DNA of 64,000 nucleotides from Bacillus sp. E(2018) (GTDB lineage Bacteria; Bacillota; Bacilli; Bacillales; Fictibacillaceae): positions 62,001 through 126,000 of the forward strand of contig NZ_SCOL01000003.1 in NCBI RefSeq assembly GCF_005503015.1. Reading direction: 5' to 3'. The notes beneath the pieces were generated by a model. That model saw only the letters and a program-made list of their open reading frames with translations, made no database searches and was not told where the DNA came from. Each line of letters begins with the position of its first letter. Positions within the stretch are counted from its first letter, which is position 1. The translations under genes were made by a program, and so were the position numbers. Below are positions 25,198 through 33,612 of the stretch, piece after piece.

Positions 25198-26208
25198 ATG
25201 GCTACAATCTATGATATTGCAAAAAAGACGGGTTTTTCAACAACGACCGTCTCAAAAGCACTTAATAACTATTCTGATGTAAGTGAAAAAACGAAGCAGA
25301 AAATTTTACAAGCAGTTGAAGAGATGGGATATCTGCCTAATGCACATGCCCAATCACTTTCTACAAAAAAGTCTTGGACGATTGGTGTGATGTTTTCTGA
25401 GTCGAATGAAGTAGGAATGAAACATCCTTTTTTTAGCGCCATAATAGAAAGCTTTAGAAAAAATGCTGAACGAGAGGGATATGATCTGATCTTCGCTTCA
25501 AGAAATCTGCGTAATCGGGATATTAGCTATTTGGAACACTTTTCTTACCGTGCTGTTGATGGCATTGTAGTGATCTGTTCTGATCCACAAGATCCGCAAG
25601 TACAAGAGATGATAAACAGCACGATTCCTATCGTTGTTATAGATATGAACAAACAGAACTGCAGTCTTGTCTTCTCGGATAATATTGAAGGTGGAAAGCT
25701 CGCGGTAAACTACTTGCATACACTTGGGCATACAAAGATCGCTCATATCGCTGGCGATGCTTTAACGGATGCAGGTGCAGAAAGAATCAAAGGATTCAAA
25801 AAGGCGATGAATGAGCTGAACCTGCCCATTCAAGAGGGCTATCTGATCAATGGTGGATTGTTCTCGATCGGTGAAGGTAAAGCGGCTATGGAAAAACTTT
25901 TGATGTTGGATGATGTACCTACTGCGGTATTTGTTGCAGGAGATCATATGGCAATTGGTGCGATTGAAGCCATAAAAGAGAGAGGTTTATCTGTACCTGA
26001 AGATATTTCAATCATCGGATATGATGATATTGAGATGGCGGCATACATTACACCGAAGTTAACGACGATTAAGCAAGATACGGATATGATTGGATATCAA
26101 GCTGCAAAATTGCTGATGAAACAGATTATCCAAAAGAAAAAACTGATTACATCCAAGCGTATACCCGTGGAATTAATCATTCGTGATTCATGCGCACAAA
26201 AAAAATAA
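25198..26208 (+). CDS. LacI-family transcriptional regulator of the beta-glucoside operon
   Basis: A 336-residue repressor. The N-terminal HTH is MATIYDIAKKTGFSTTTVSKAL with the hinge LPNAHAQSLSTKK (partial), followed by a Peripla_BP_3-type sugar-binding domain (VFVAGDHMAIGAIEAIKERG, in part; IIGYDDIEMAAYITPKLTTIKQ, in part). An open frame extends upstream to 25102 but crosses the promoter; AAAGAGGAG sets the start at 25198. Three matching palindromes flank it: one at its own promoter and two before the transporter operon. The inducer is probably a beta-glucoside such as cellobiose, judged from the GH1 enzyme downstream. Confidence 0.9.
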   Translation: MATIYDIAKKTGFSTTTVSKALNNYSDVSEKTKQKILQAVEEMGYLPNAHAQSLSTKKSWTIGVMFSESNEVGMKHPFFSAIIESFRKNAEREGYDLIFASRNLRNRDISYLEHFSYRAVDGIVVICSDPQDPQVQEMINSTIPIVVIDMNKQNCSLVFSDNIEGGKLAVNYLHTLGHTKIAHIAGDALTDAGAERIKGFKKAMNELNLPIQEGYLINGGLFSIGEGKAAMEKLLMLDDVPTAVFVAGDHMAIGAIEAIKERGLSVPEDISIIGYDDIEMAAYITPKLTTIKQDTDMIGYQAAKLLMKQIIQKKKLITSKRIPVELIIRDSCAQKK

Positions 26209-26226
26209 AATTTTTTTAGGATAATT

Positions 26227-26275
26227 CGAAAGCGGTTTCGAATATTTATTTTGAAACAAAACGAAACCGCTTTCG
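26227..26275 (+). promoter_or_regulatory. Paired LacI-type operators upstream of the transporter operon
   Basis: CGAAAGCGGTTTCG (26227-26240) and CGAAACCGCTTTCG (26262-26275) are exact reverse complements, 35 bases apart centre to centre. Each is itself a near-palindrome of the same family as the site at 25167. They may allow cooperative binding. They could also be read by CcpA, although the outer bases depart from cre. Confidence 0.8.
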
Positions 26276-26309
26276 CTCTATAAATTTTAAAGAAGGAAGG
26301 GGTTTGTAC

Positions 26310-27620
26310 ATGAAAAGGAAATTAAGTATCTTTTTGGCAGCTATTTTGTTGGTGGGATTATTTGCAGGTTGTTCAAGTGATTCAAAGACTTCAGGTAATG
26401 GAAAAAAAGATGTTGATCTAAGAATCTGGTCGTTTACAGATGAATTAAAGAAACCGATCAAAACATTTGAGGAAAAGAATGGTGTAAAAGTGGAGTTAAC
26501 GATTGTTCCGATCGCTGACTATCCTACAAAGTTAAAGCCTGTACTTGAAAGTGGTGTTGGAGCACCTGACGTATTCACGGGTGAGATCGCATTCTTAAAA
26601 CAATGGGTAGATGCAGGTTATTGGGAGAATTTATCGGAAAAGCCTTATAACGCTGATAAACTTTCTGATAAGTATGTACCTTATGTATTTGACCTTGGTA
26701 AAGATAAAGATGGTAATGTACGTGCCCTCTCATGGCAAACAACGCCTGGAGGTATCTATTATAAGCGAAGTATCGCTAAGGAAGTATTAGGAACAGACGA
26801 TCCAACTCAAGTTGGAGAGATGATGAGCTCGATGGATAAAGTGTTTGAAGTAGCAGATAAGATGAAGTCAAAAGGCTATAGCATGTTTCCAGATGAAGGC
26901 GCAATTCGCTGGTTTACGCAAGGAGATAATCCTCAACCTTGGGTAAACGACAAGAATGAGCTTCAGCTTACGGAAGAAAAAATGGAGTACATGGATTACT
27001 CGAAAAAGCTTCGTGATAATCAATACACAGCTCTAGCACCTGAATGGTCACCATCTTGGTTCGAAGGCATGGATAAGCCGATCAAGGTAAAAGAGGGTGG
27101 CAAGGAAAAAGAAACACAAGTATTCTCATATGTTCTTCCTACATGGGGATTACATAGCGTTCTGAAAACGAATGTTAAGGAATCTGTTGGTGATTGGGCA
27201 GTAACGAGCGGTCCTAGCCCTTATTTCTGGGGTGGAACATGGCTTGGAGTTTACAACAAATCAGATAACAAAGAACTTGCTTATAAATTTGTAAAAATGA
27301 TGACGCAGGACGATGAGTTCTTAACATCTTGGAGTAAAGAAACAGGAGATGTTCTTTCTTACCTACCAGTAACAGATTCAATTAAAGATGATTTTAGCGA
27401 CAAATTCTTAGGCGGACAGAACAACTATCAATTCTTCCTGGATCAATCTACTAAGATTACACCTGGGATCGTGACGAAGTACGATCAACAGTTAGATACG
27501 CTTTACGGAAATGCCGTACAGCAATATGTAACAGGTAAGAAATCGAAAAAAGAAGCGATTAAAGAGTTCTATCAAAAAGCACAAAATGCATACCCAGACA
27601 TCAAAGTACCGAAAAAATAA
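26310..27620 (+). CDS. ABC transporter sugar-binding lipoprotein (beta-glucoside/oligosaccharide)
   Basis: A 436-residue lipoprotein with lipobox LFAGC (Cys ~22), followed by a type-1 extracellular solute-binding fold (SBP_bac_1). Features include APDVFTGE, GGIYYKRS and GGTWLGVYNKS, typical of oligosaccharide binders. A TTG at 26304 is in frame, but AAGGAAGGGG fits ATG 26310. It delivers substrate to the two permeases encoded next. The GH1 enzyme suggests cellobiose or cello-oligosaccharides. A strong hairpin lies after the gene. Confidence 0.88.
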   Translation: MKRKLSIFLAAILLVGLFAGCSSDSKTSGNGKKDVDLRIWSFTDELKKPIKTFEEKNGVKVELTIVPIADYPTKLKPVLESGVGAPDVFTGEIAFLKQWVDAGYWENLSEKPYNADKLSDKYVPYVFDLGKDKDGNVRALSWQTTPGGIYYKRSIAKEVLGTDDPTQVGEMMSSMDKVFEVADKMKSKGYSMFPDEGAIRWFTQGDNPQPWVNDKNELQLTEEKMEYMDYSKKLRDNQYTALAPEWSPSWFEGMDKPIKVKEGGKEKETQVFSYVLPTWGLHSVLKTNVKESVGDWAVTSGPSPYFWGGTWLGVYNKSDNKELAYKFVKMMTQDDEFLTSWSKETGDVLSYLPVTDSIKDDFSDKFLGGQNNYQFFLDQSTKITPGIVTKYDQQLDTLYGNAVQQYVTGKKSKKEAIKEFYQKAQNAYPDIKVPKK

Positions 27621-27630
27621 GTTTTAAGGA

Positions 27631-27659
27631 CGGTGGCGGGAAACTTTTTCTCGCCACCG
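27631..27659 (+). terminator. Intercistronic hairpin after the binding-protein gene
   Basis: A 10-bp GC-rich stem CGGTGGCGGG / CTCGCCACCG (one G-U pair) without a following T run. It probably protects the upstream message or causes partial termination, raising the binding protein:permease ratio. Confidence 0.65.
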
Positions 27660-27686
27660 GCCTATCTTTAGAAAGGGGGAGGAGAG

Positions 27687-28586
27687 ATGAAAAATTTAAA
27701 CCGTTATGGCTATTTTTTTATTGCTCCGTTTTGGCTCGTCTTCTTAGTGTTCAGTATATATCCGGTCGCCCTAACCTTTTATTATAGTTTTACCAATTAT
27801 ACAGGTAGTGGTGAGGCCCAATTAGTAGGTCTAGCAAACTATAAACGACTCCTCACAGACACTTATTTTGTAGAAGCCTTTTTTAACACATGGAAGATAT
27901 GGGGTGTGAACTTTGCGCTTCAGATGGGACTTGCTCTTATCCTAGCTATGATCTTTTCAGATATGAGAGTTAAGTTGAAAGGTATCGCATTTTTTCGAGC
28001 GATCTTTTATCTACCGAATTTAATTACGATCAGTTCAGTTGCTCTATTATTCGGAATTTTACTAGATTGGCAGCACGGATCATTAAACATGATGTTGATG
28101 AAGGTAGGAATCATTTCAGATCCGATCAACTGGCTGAACGAACCAACGAGTGCACAGTTATCGATCTCATTGATCTTAACGTGGATGTGGTTTGGTCACT
28201 CTTTTATCGTTGTGATGGCTGGTGTATCAGGAATATCGAAAGACTACTACGAAGCAGCATTGATCGATGGTGCAAATCGCTGGCAGACGTTTTCTAAGAT
28301 TACGATTCCGCTTTTGAAGCCTATCCTGCTTTATATCATGATTACCTCGCTCATTGGAGGTCTTCAATTGTTTGATCTACCGATGCTTTTAACAGATGGA
28401 ATAGGATCACCAGATGGCTCGTTGAATACGATGGTGCTCTATTTATACAATCAAGCCTTCAAGTATAACAACTACGGATATGCTGCAGCAGTCGCATACG
28501 GATTATTTGTTATAACGCTCATCTTCTCTGCTTTTATCTTTAAAGGGATGTATGGGAAAGAACGTAAACAACCAAGGCAGGTGTAA
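27687..28586 (+). CDS. Sugar ABC transporter permease (MalF type)
   Basis: A 299-residue protein with six membrane segments and the EAA loop EAALIDGANRWQTFSKITIPLL (shown in part) that docks the ATPase. The N terminus APFWLVFLVFSIYPVALTFYYSF is typical of the MalF/UgpA group. AGGGGGAGGAGAG gives a strong ribosome site. It pairs with the next permease. No ATPase gene is in the operon, so a shared MsmX-type ATPase elsewhere is expected. Confidence 0.9.
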   Translation: MKNLNRYGYFFIAPFWLVFLVFSIYPVALTFYYSFTNYTGSGEAQLVGLANYKRLLTDTYFVEAFFNTWKIWGVNFALQMGLALILAMIFSDMRVKLKGIAFFRAIFYLPNLITISSVALLFGILLDWQHGSLNMMLMKVGIISDPINWLNEPTSAQLSISLILTWMWFGHSFIVVMAGVSGISKDYYEAALIDGANRWQTFSKITIPLLKPILLYIMITSLIGGLQLFDLPMLLTDGIGSPDGSLNTMVLYLYNQAFKYNNYGYAAAVAYGLFVITLIFSAFIFKGMYGKERKQPRQV

Positions 28587-28589
28587 AGC

Positions 28590-29492
28590 ATGATAGGAAA
28601 AACAGCCGTAGATAATAGCCTTTCAAATTCAGTACAAAAGAAAAGTGTTTTAGAAACAAAGCCGAAGCGAAAAATCAGTATACCAAAACTTTTGATCTAT
28701 ACCGTATTGATCGTTATGGCAATCGTGTGCTTCATTCCGTTCTTAATGATGCTTGTTAACGCTACACGCTCAAATGAAGCAATCCTTTCAGGCTTCACCC
28801 TGATTCCTGGCAGTGCGATCGTTGAAAACTATCAAACGATGATGAGCTATATCAATATATGGGCGGGTTTTAAGAACAGCTTAATCATCTCCGTACTTGT
28901 AACGTTGTTATCCGGTTACTTCTCAGCGTTAACAGCTTATGGATTTGCGTTCTACGTGTTTAAAGGTAAGAATGCGATGTTCGTTTTCATGTTAGTGATG
29001 ATGATGGTCCCAGGTCAGTTAGGGTTGATCGGCTTTTATGAACTATGTAAAAACTTAGGGATATTAGATACGTATATTCCGTTAATCATTCCAGCTGCAG
29101 CAAGTCCTTTCGTGGTGTTCTTTTTGCGCCAATACATCTTAACAACGCTGCATCCAAGTTTGATTGAGGCGGCGCGAATTGATGGTGCAAGTGAATTTAA
29201 GATCTTTCATACGATTGCGATTCCAATCATGATGCCTGCGATCGCAACGATGTCAATCTTTACGTTTATCGGGTCTTGGAACAACTACATCATGCCGTTA
29301 GTGGTCTTATTCTCACCTGAAAAGTTCACACTTCCTGTATTGATGGGCTTCTTAAAAGGGTCACAAGTGGCTCAAAACTTGGGATCTATGTATTTAGGTA
29401 TCGCGATCTCCGTGGTACCAATCATGGTAGCTTTCTTATTTTTATCAAAATATATCGTTAACAGCATTTCAGCAGGTTCTATCAAAGAATAG
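28590..29492 (+). CDS. Sugar ABC transporter permease (MalG type)
   Basis: A 300-residue protein with a ~30-residue cytoplasmic lead, six membrane segments and the EAA loop EAARIDGASEFKIFHTIAIP. It is the MalG/UgpE-type partner of the preceding permease, which ends three bases upstream. The operon continues into the GH1 glucosidase gene. The ATPase is not encoded here. Confidence 0.9.
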   Translation: MIGKTAVDNSLSNSVQKKSVLETKPKRKISIPKLLIYTVLIVMAIVCFIPFLMMLVNATRSNEAILSGFTLIPGSAIVENYQTMMSYINIWAGFKNSLIISVLVTLLSGYFSALTAYGFAFYVFKGKNAMFVFMLVMMMVPGQLGLIGFYELCKNLGILDTYIPLIIPAAASPFVVFFLRQYILTTLHPSLIEAARIDGASEFKIFHTIAIPIMMPAIATMSIFTFIGSWNNYIMPLVVLFSPEKFTLPVLMGFLKGSQVAQNLGSMYLGIAISVVPIMVAFLFLSKYIVNSISAGSIKE

Positions 29493-29507
29493 AGGAGAGA
29501 AACAATT

Positions 29508-30875
29508 ATGCATTTTAATAAGTCATTCGTCTTTGGTACAGCAACATCTTCTTATCAAATTGAGGGAGCTCGTCTTGAAGGCGGCCGAACACTTTCAATC
29601 TGGGATACGTTCTGTGATACCCCTGGAAAAGTATATCAACAGCATAATGGAAGCGTAGCGTGTGATCATTATCACCGTTTTGAAGAAGATATTCAGCAGA
29701 TTAAGAAGCTAGGCGTAGAAACGTATCGCTTCTCAGTTTCCTGGCCACGAATCTTTCCTAAAAAGGGTGTTTTGAATGTAGAGGGAATGGACTTCTACAA
29801 AAAATTGACGCAGCGCTTACGGGAAGAAGGAATCAAACCTGCAATTACGCTTTATCACTGGGATCTTCCACTATGGGCTCATGAAGAAGGCGGTTGGGTA
29901 AACCGTGAGTCAGTGGATTGGTTTATGGAATTAGCAAAAGTTTGCTTCCAAGAGCTTGATGCAGAGGTTGATTCTTGGATTACGCATAACGAACCGTGGT
30001 GTGCTGGTTTCTTAGGTTATCATCAAGGATTTCACGCACCTGGACATACGAACATGGATGAAGCGGTTAAAGCGGTGCACCATATGCTGCTTTCTCACGG
30101 AAAAGCTGTACAATATTTAAAGAACGAGCTTCAATCCAAAACGCCGATCGGTATTACGTTAAACCTTTCACCGATTTATGCAAAAACAGATTCTGCGAAC
30201 GATCAGCTTGCAGCAAATAATGCTGACGGTTATTCCAATCGTTGGTTTTTAGATCCTGTTTTCAAAGGACAGTACCCTGTAGATATGATGAACTTATTCT
30301 CTAAATACGTTCATTCGTATGGTTTTATTAAAGCAGGCGATATGGAAATCATCTCAACGTCTTGTGATTTCTTTGGCATCAACTATTATAGCCGAGGGAT
30401 TGTTGAGTTCTCTGCAGCGAATGACTTCTTACATAGAGGGGCTCATTCTGATTATGAGAAAACTGGTATGGGATGGGATATCGCGCCAGAAGAATTTAAG
30501 GATCTCATTAGAAGGCTGAGAAAAGAGTATACGGATCTTCCTATCTATATTACAGAGAATGGTGCAGCGTTTGATGATGTGCTAGAGAACGGACGCGTAC
30601 ATGATCATGGCCGTGTCGATTATATCGAAAAGCACCTTCAAGCGGTTTCTGATCTGAACGATGAAGGAATGAATATTGAAGGGTACTACTTATGGTCTCT
30701 CATGGATAACTTTGAGTGGAGCTTCGGCTATGACAAACGATTTGGAATCATCTACGTAGACTTCGATTCTCAAGAGCGAATCTGGAAAGATAGCGCCTAC
30801 CGTTATGCAGAAATCGTGAAGAACAGAGGAAACAATAACAGCAGCAAAGAAACGGATGCTATTTCAGTAAGCTAA
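29508..30875 (+). CDS. Beta-glucosidase, glycoside hydrolase family 1
   Basis: A 455-residue cytoplasmic (beta/alpha)8 enzyme without signal peptide. It shows FGTATSSYQIEGA near the N terminus, acid/base Glu162 in THNEPWC, nucleophile Glu350 in YITENGAAFDD and the WSLMDNFEW region of the sugar pocket. It hydrolyses unphosphorylated beta-glucosides, which fits import by an ABC transporter rather than a PTS. It is the last gene of the LacI-controlled operon. Cellobiose is the likely natural substrate, but beta-galactosides cannot be excluded. Confidence 0.92.
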   Translation: MHFNKSFVFGTATSSYQIEGARLEGGRTLSIWDTFCDTPGKVYQQHNGSVACDHYHRFEEDIQQIKKLGVETYRFSVSWPRIFPKKGVLNVEGMDFYKKLTQRLREEGIKPAITLYHWDLPLWAHEEGGWVNRESVDWFMELAKVCFQELDAEVDSWITHNEPWCAGFLGYHQGFHAPGHTNMDEAVKAVHHMLLSHGKAVQYLKNELQSKTPIGITLNLSPIYAKTDSANDQLAANNADGYSNRWFLDPVFKGQYPVDMMNLFSKYVHSYGFIKAGDMEIISTSCDFFGINYYSRGIVEFSAANDFLHRGAHSDYEKTGMGWDIAPEEFKDLIRRLRKEYTDLPIYITENGAAFDDVLENGRVHDHGRVDYIEKHLQAVSDLNDEGMNIEGYYLWSLMDNFEWSFGYDKRFGIIYVDFDSQERIWKDSAYRYAEIVKNRGNNNSSKETDAISVS

Positions 30876-30903
30876 TTTATTTTTAAGATAATAATAACCA
30901 TTA

Positions 30904-30931
30904 AGCCCTGACCTATGTTCGGGGCTTTTTT
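30904..30931 (+). terminator. Terminator of the beta-glucoside operon
   Basis: AGCCCTGA / TCGGGGCT stem (one G-U pair) with a 7-base loop and six T. Confidence 0.88.
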
Positions 30932-30987
30932 GTTTTGTGTAAAATTTTCCTGAGTGGGGAAGCTAAAAGCGTATAGGAGGGTTAGAC

Positions 30988-31200
30988 ATGAAGGATAAAA
31001 ATGAAGAACGTATCGATGAAGAAACATCAGACGGAATGAATGAGTTAGTAGAGATCATCAACGCAAAAGGTGACACCGATGAACTGAAGGAAATCGTTGA
31101 GAGCTATGATAATAAAAAGGAACATTCCCCATTATGTAATGATGACTTTTTCTATGCAGACCTTCGGGCCATTGCGGAAGATGGTGCTAAGGAAGATTAA
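30988..31200 (+). CDS. Small acidic protein of unknown function
   Basis: A 70-residue, strongly acidic soluble protein (many Asp/Glu) without recognised motif. A TAGGAGGG ribosome site 7-8 bases before the ATG supports translation. It overlaps by 14 bases, tail to tail, the truncated gene on the other strand. I do not recognise a family. Confidence 0.55.
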   Translation: MKDKNEERIDEETSDGMNELVEIINAKGDTDELKEIVESYDNKKEHSPLCNDDFFYADLRAIAEDGAKED

Positions 31201-31492
31201 AATGCTTAAAACGGGCAGGATCGCTGATGATAGCGATTGCCCGTTTATTTGTTTGTCTGAAGTAAGCGAGTAAGATAAGTTTGCTTGGCAAAGAATGAGA
31301 CCATCCTCTATGATTACGAAAATAGCTGCCTCTTCCTTTCATTTTAAAAATACAGTCTGCATTAGGTGCATTTGAACCGCTCACTGTTCCTAATACAACA
31401 GCATAAGAGAGTGAACTATTTGATACAACTGGATCAACTTGAGCGAGAGCACCCAGTCCTAAACCAATAATAATATGAGATGTTGCATCCAC
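31187..31492 (-). pseudogene. Truncated YdjM/YbcI-type membrane-bound metal-dependent hydrolase
   Basis: Residues 1-70 match the start of the LexA-regulated YdjM family (PF04307): MDATSHIIIGLGLGALA, a GSNAPNADCI segment and the His motif NHRGWSHSLPS. After about residue 70 the similarity stops and the frame ends at 101 residues, whereas complete members have about 150-330 residues with several membrane helices. The missing part is not present downstream, so the gene has lost its 3' end. Metal ligands in the first half are intact, but a working membrane enzyme is unlikely. Confidence 0.7.
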
Positions 31493-31503
31493 CTAATAGC
31501 CCC

Positions 31504-32631
31504 CTAACGTGTAATTTGAGAAAGCTGTTGTACATCTTCAATAGCATGCTCGGCGATCAGTGCCGAAGAGTGCCCCTTGTGAATGAGTTCTAAACTTCTC
31601 TGCATGCTACTCAGCAAAGCTTCATTATCAAATAACTTCTGTACATTTTCTGCAATTTCGTCTGCGGAGTGAGCAATGAATGCCGCGCCGTTTTCTTTAA
31701 AATAATTAGCGTTTTCTCCTTCCTGACCTGGAACGGGCTTATACAGAATCAAGGGGACTCTTACAGCAGCAGCTTCAGTAATGGAGATGCCGCCTGGCTT
31801 GGTTACTAAGCAATGTGAGATCTTTAAGACTTCATGAAGTTCGTCTACGTAACCGAATAATCGGAATGAGCCGGGATGTTGTTCGGCTAATGGTGTTAAC
31901 TTTTCAAACAATGCCTTGTTCTTGCCGCAGACTACAATTACTCGTAAAGAAGGATTCTTTAAAAGACGCTGTGCGAGAACCTTTACATTTTTCAGTACAC
32001 CTTGAGCACCAGCTAAAATTGTTACGACGCGATTACTTGGTTTAATACTGTATTTAGCGAACACGTCCATTTTATCAAGGGAACGAAAAAATTCTGTACG
32101 GATTGGAATACCGCTGACAGTAATTCTATTTTCAGCCACACCATGTTTGATCAGTCCGTTTTTGACTGAATCGGAGGCAACGAAATAGTGATCAATCGAT
32201 TGATTGATCCAAAAAGGATGTGCGAAATAATCGGTGATCACGGTATAGATGGGAATGTTGAACCGCGATTTTTTTATAAGAAATGGAGCAGCATGAAGGG
32301 GGAAAGTGGTTATTACAAAATGGGGTTGGTGTTCATTAATCAATTCTAAGAATCTTTTTCTTCCTAAATACCGTGAAAATTGTGTAATTGTATTAGCATT
32401 CAATTTGTTTGTTCCATAATAAAACCATTTATAAAAAGAAGAGCCGTGTGAAAAGCTTTTGATAAATATGGATTGTGTGACTTGAGACATGATGGGGTGA
32501 GCTTCACCAAATAAATCAGAGATGACAGGTTGAAATCCTTTACTTTTTAGTTCTTCAGCGAGGACATTAGCGACTTGAACATGGCCGCTCCCATAGTTAG
32601 CAGTAAGGATTAATGCTGTTGGACGTATCAT
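31504..32631 (-). CDS. ugtP: Diacylglycerol glucosyltransferase, UgtP/MGDG-synthase family
   Basis: A 375-residue GT28-type glycosyltransferase. The N-terminal MGDG_synth domain opens ILTANYGSGHVQVANVL; the C-terminal domain has ILAGAQGVLKN, KPGGISITEAAA and PGQEGENANYF, which bind the nucleotide-sugar. UgtP adds glucose from UDP-glucose to diacylglycerol, making glycolipid and the lipoteichoic-acid anchor at the inner membrane face. The frame is open 67 codons further upstream, but GGGGAGG fixes the ATG at 32631. It is divergent from the cobalamin riboswitch. The substrate specificity is by family only. Confidence 0.82.
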   Translation of the reverse strand: MIRPTALILTANYGSGHVQVANVLAEELKSKGFQPVISDLFGEAHPIMSQVTQSIFIKSFSHGSSFYKWFYYGTNKLNANTITQFSRYLGRKRFLELINEHQPHFVITTFPLHAAPFLIKKSRFNIPIYTVITDYFAHPFWINQSIDHYFVASDSVKNGLIKHGVAENRITVSGIPIRTEFFRSLDKMDVFAKYSIKPSNRVVTILAGAQGVLKNVKVLAQRLLKNPSLRVIVVCGKNKALFEKLTPLAEQHPGSFRLFGYVDELHEVLKISHCLVTKPGGISITEAAAVRVPLILYKPVPGQEGENANYFKENGAAFIAHSADEIAENVQKLFDNEALLSSMQRSLELIHKGHSSALIAEHAIEDVQQLSQITR

Positions 32632-32770
32632 TAGAAAACCTCCCCAGTCTTTTGAGATAAGAATAGCAGGAGATTTTAAACGTGATATGAAGAAGATTAA
32701 AAGGTTTTGTAAAAAGTGAAAATTGTTAGTGGTACAATAAGATAGATTCAAAATTTCATAAGATCCGATA

Positions 32771-32920
32771 ATTATGGTGTCTGTTACAGACTTAATAGGG
32801 AATCTGGTGTAAGACCAGAACTGTACCCGCAACTGTAAGTGCTGACAAAATAAGCAAAACCACTGTCAATCTGACGGGAAGGGCTTAGAGTAGGCTGATG
32901 CACAAGTCAGGAGACCTGCC
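32771..32920 (+). promoter_or_regulatory. Cobalamin (adenosylcobalamin) riboswitch
   Basis: The exact B12 box AGTCAGGAGACCTGCC lies at 32905-32920. Upstream are the other conserved aptamer parts in order: AGGGAATCTGGTGTAAGACCAG, ACTGTACCCGCAACTGTAAG (in part), CCACTGTCAATCTGACGGGAAGG (in part). A TACAAT box at 32733-32738 may be the promoter. A terminator follows at 33009. The first gene downstream is an acyl-CoA thioesterase at 33100, an unusual target, and no B12 transport or synthesis gene is present. Confidence 0.93.
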
Positions 32921-33008
32921 ATATTTATAGCGTTGATCTTCTTCGGGAGTTGGGAAGATAGGACGAGGGATATTTAATAGATCATTCATTCTGTTATGTA
33001 TTCTCACG

Positions 33009-33035
33009 TACCCGTCTTTCGTGATGGGTATTTTT
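33009..33035 (+). terminator. Terminator downstream of the cobalamin riboswitch
   Basis: TACCCGTC / GATGGGTA stem with a TTTCGT loop and five T. It sits about 90 bases after the B12 box, the normal place for the expression platform. A smaller hairpin (ATCTTC / GAAGAT, 32936-32960) lies between. Confidence 0.85.
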
Positions 33036-33099
33036 CTTTGTTCACTAACTCCCTCAAAAAAAAAGAGGAGCTTTCAAGCTTCAGAAAAGAGGGTATGGT

Positions 33100-33582
33100 A
33101 TGGAACAGCAGTTATCAGCAAACATCTCAAGAACGATTCAAACAAAGTTGGTATTGCCCCCTGATACGAATCACATGGGAACAATATTTGGTGGTACGGT
33201 TTTATCGTACATTGATGAGATCGCCGCGATTTCCGCCATGAAGCACAGCAAGAAAGTGGTTGTCACCGCGTCTATTGATAATGTAAACTTCTTATCGTCA
33301 GCTAAAGTGGGAGACATCCTCATATTAGAAGGTGTAGTGATCTCAACGGGAAGAACGTCGATGGAAGTTTACGTAAAAGTAGAGTGTCAAAATCTAGAGA
33401 CGGGAAATAGAACGCTGAATACCACGTCGATCTTAACGATGGTCGCCATCGATCAAAACGGTAAGCCGTTTCCAGTACCAAGTGTCATTCCTGAGACAGA
33501 AGAGGAAGAAGCACTCTTTAAAGGTGCGCCACTAAGGAAAGAACGGCGTTTGTTATATAAAAATGTAAACGGTACGGTTTAA
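33100..33582 (+). CDS. Acyl-CoA thioesterase (YkhA type)
   Basis: A 160-residue hot-dog-fold enzyme of the YciA/YkhA family. It shows LPPDTNHMGTIFGGTVLSYID with the conserved Asn-His-x-Gly-x-x-x-Gly-Gly and catalytic Asp region, followed by ASIDNVNFLSSAKVGD. It hydrolyses acyl-CoA to free acid and CoA in the cytoplasm. The start is ATG 33100 after GAGGGT; ATG 33095 is out of frame. The only visible regulatory element upstream is the cobalamin riboswitch-terminator pair, so it may be B12-repressed, or it may use a separate promoter within 33036-33090. Confidence 0.85.
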   Translation: MEQQLSANISRTIQTKLVLPPDTNHMGTIFGGTVLSYIDEIAAISAMKHSKKVVVTASIDNVNFLSSAKVGDILILEGVVISTGRTSMEVYVKVECQNLETGNRTLNTTSILTMVAIDQNGKPFPVPSVIPETEEEEALFKGAPLRKERRLLYKNVNGTV

Positions 33583-33612
33583 GGTTGAAAAATAAAGGAA
33601 GTGAGGATCCCA

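Noticed and set aside
32996..33241. Open frame of 81 codons between riboswitch and thioesterase
   Set aside because: It begins across the terminator, has no ribosome site and overlaps the thioesterase gene in another frame.
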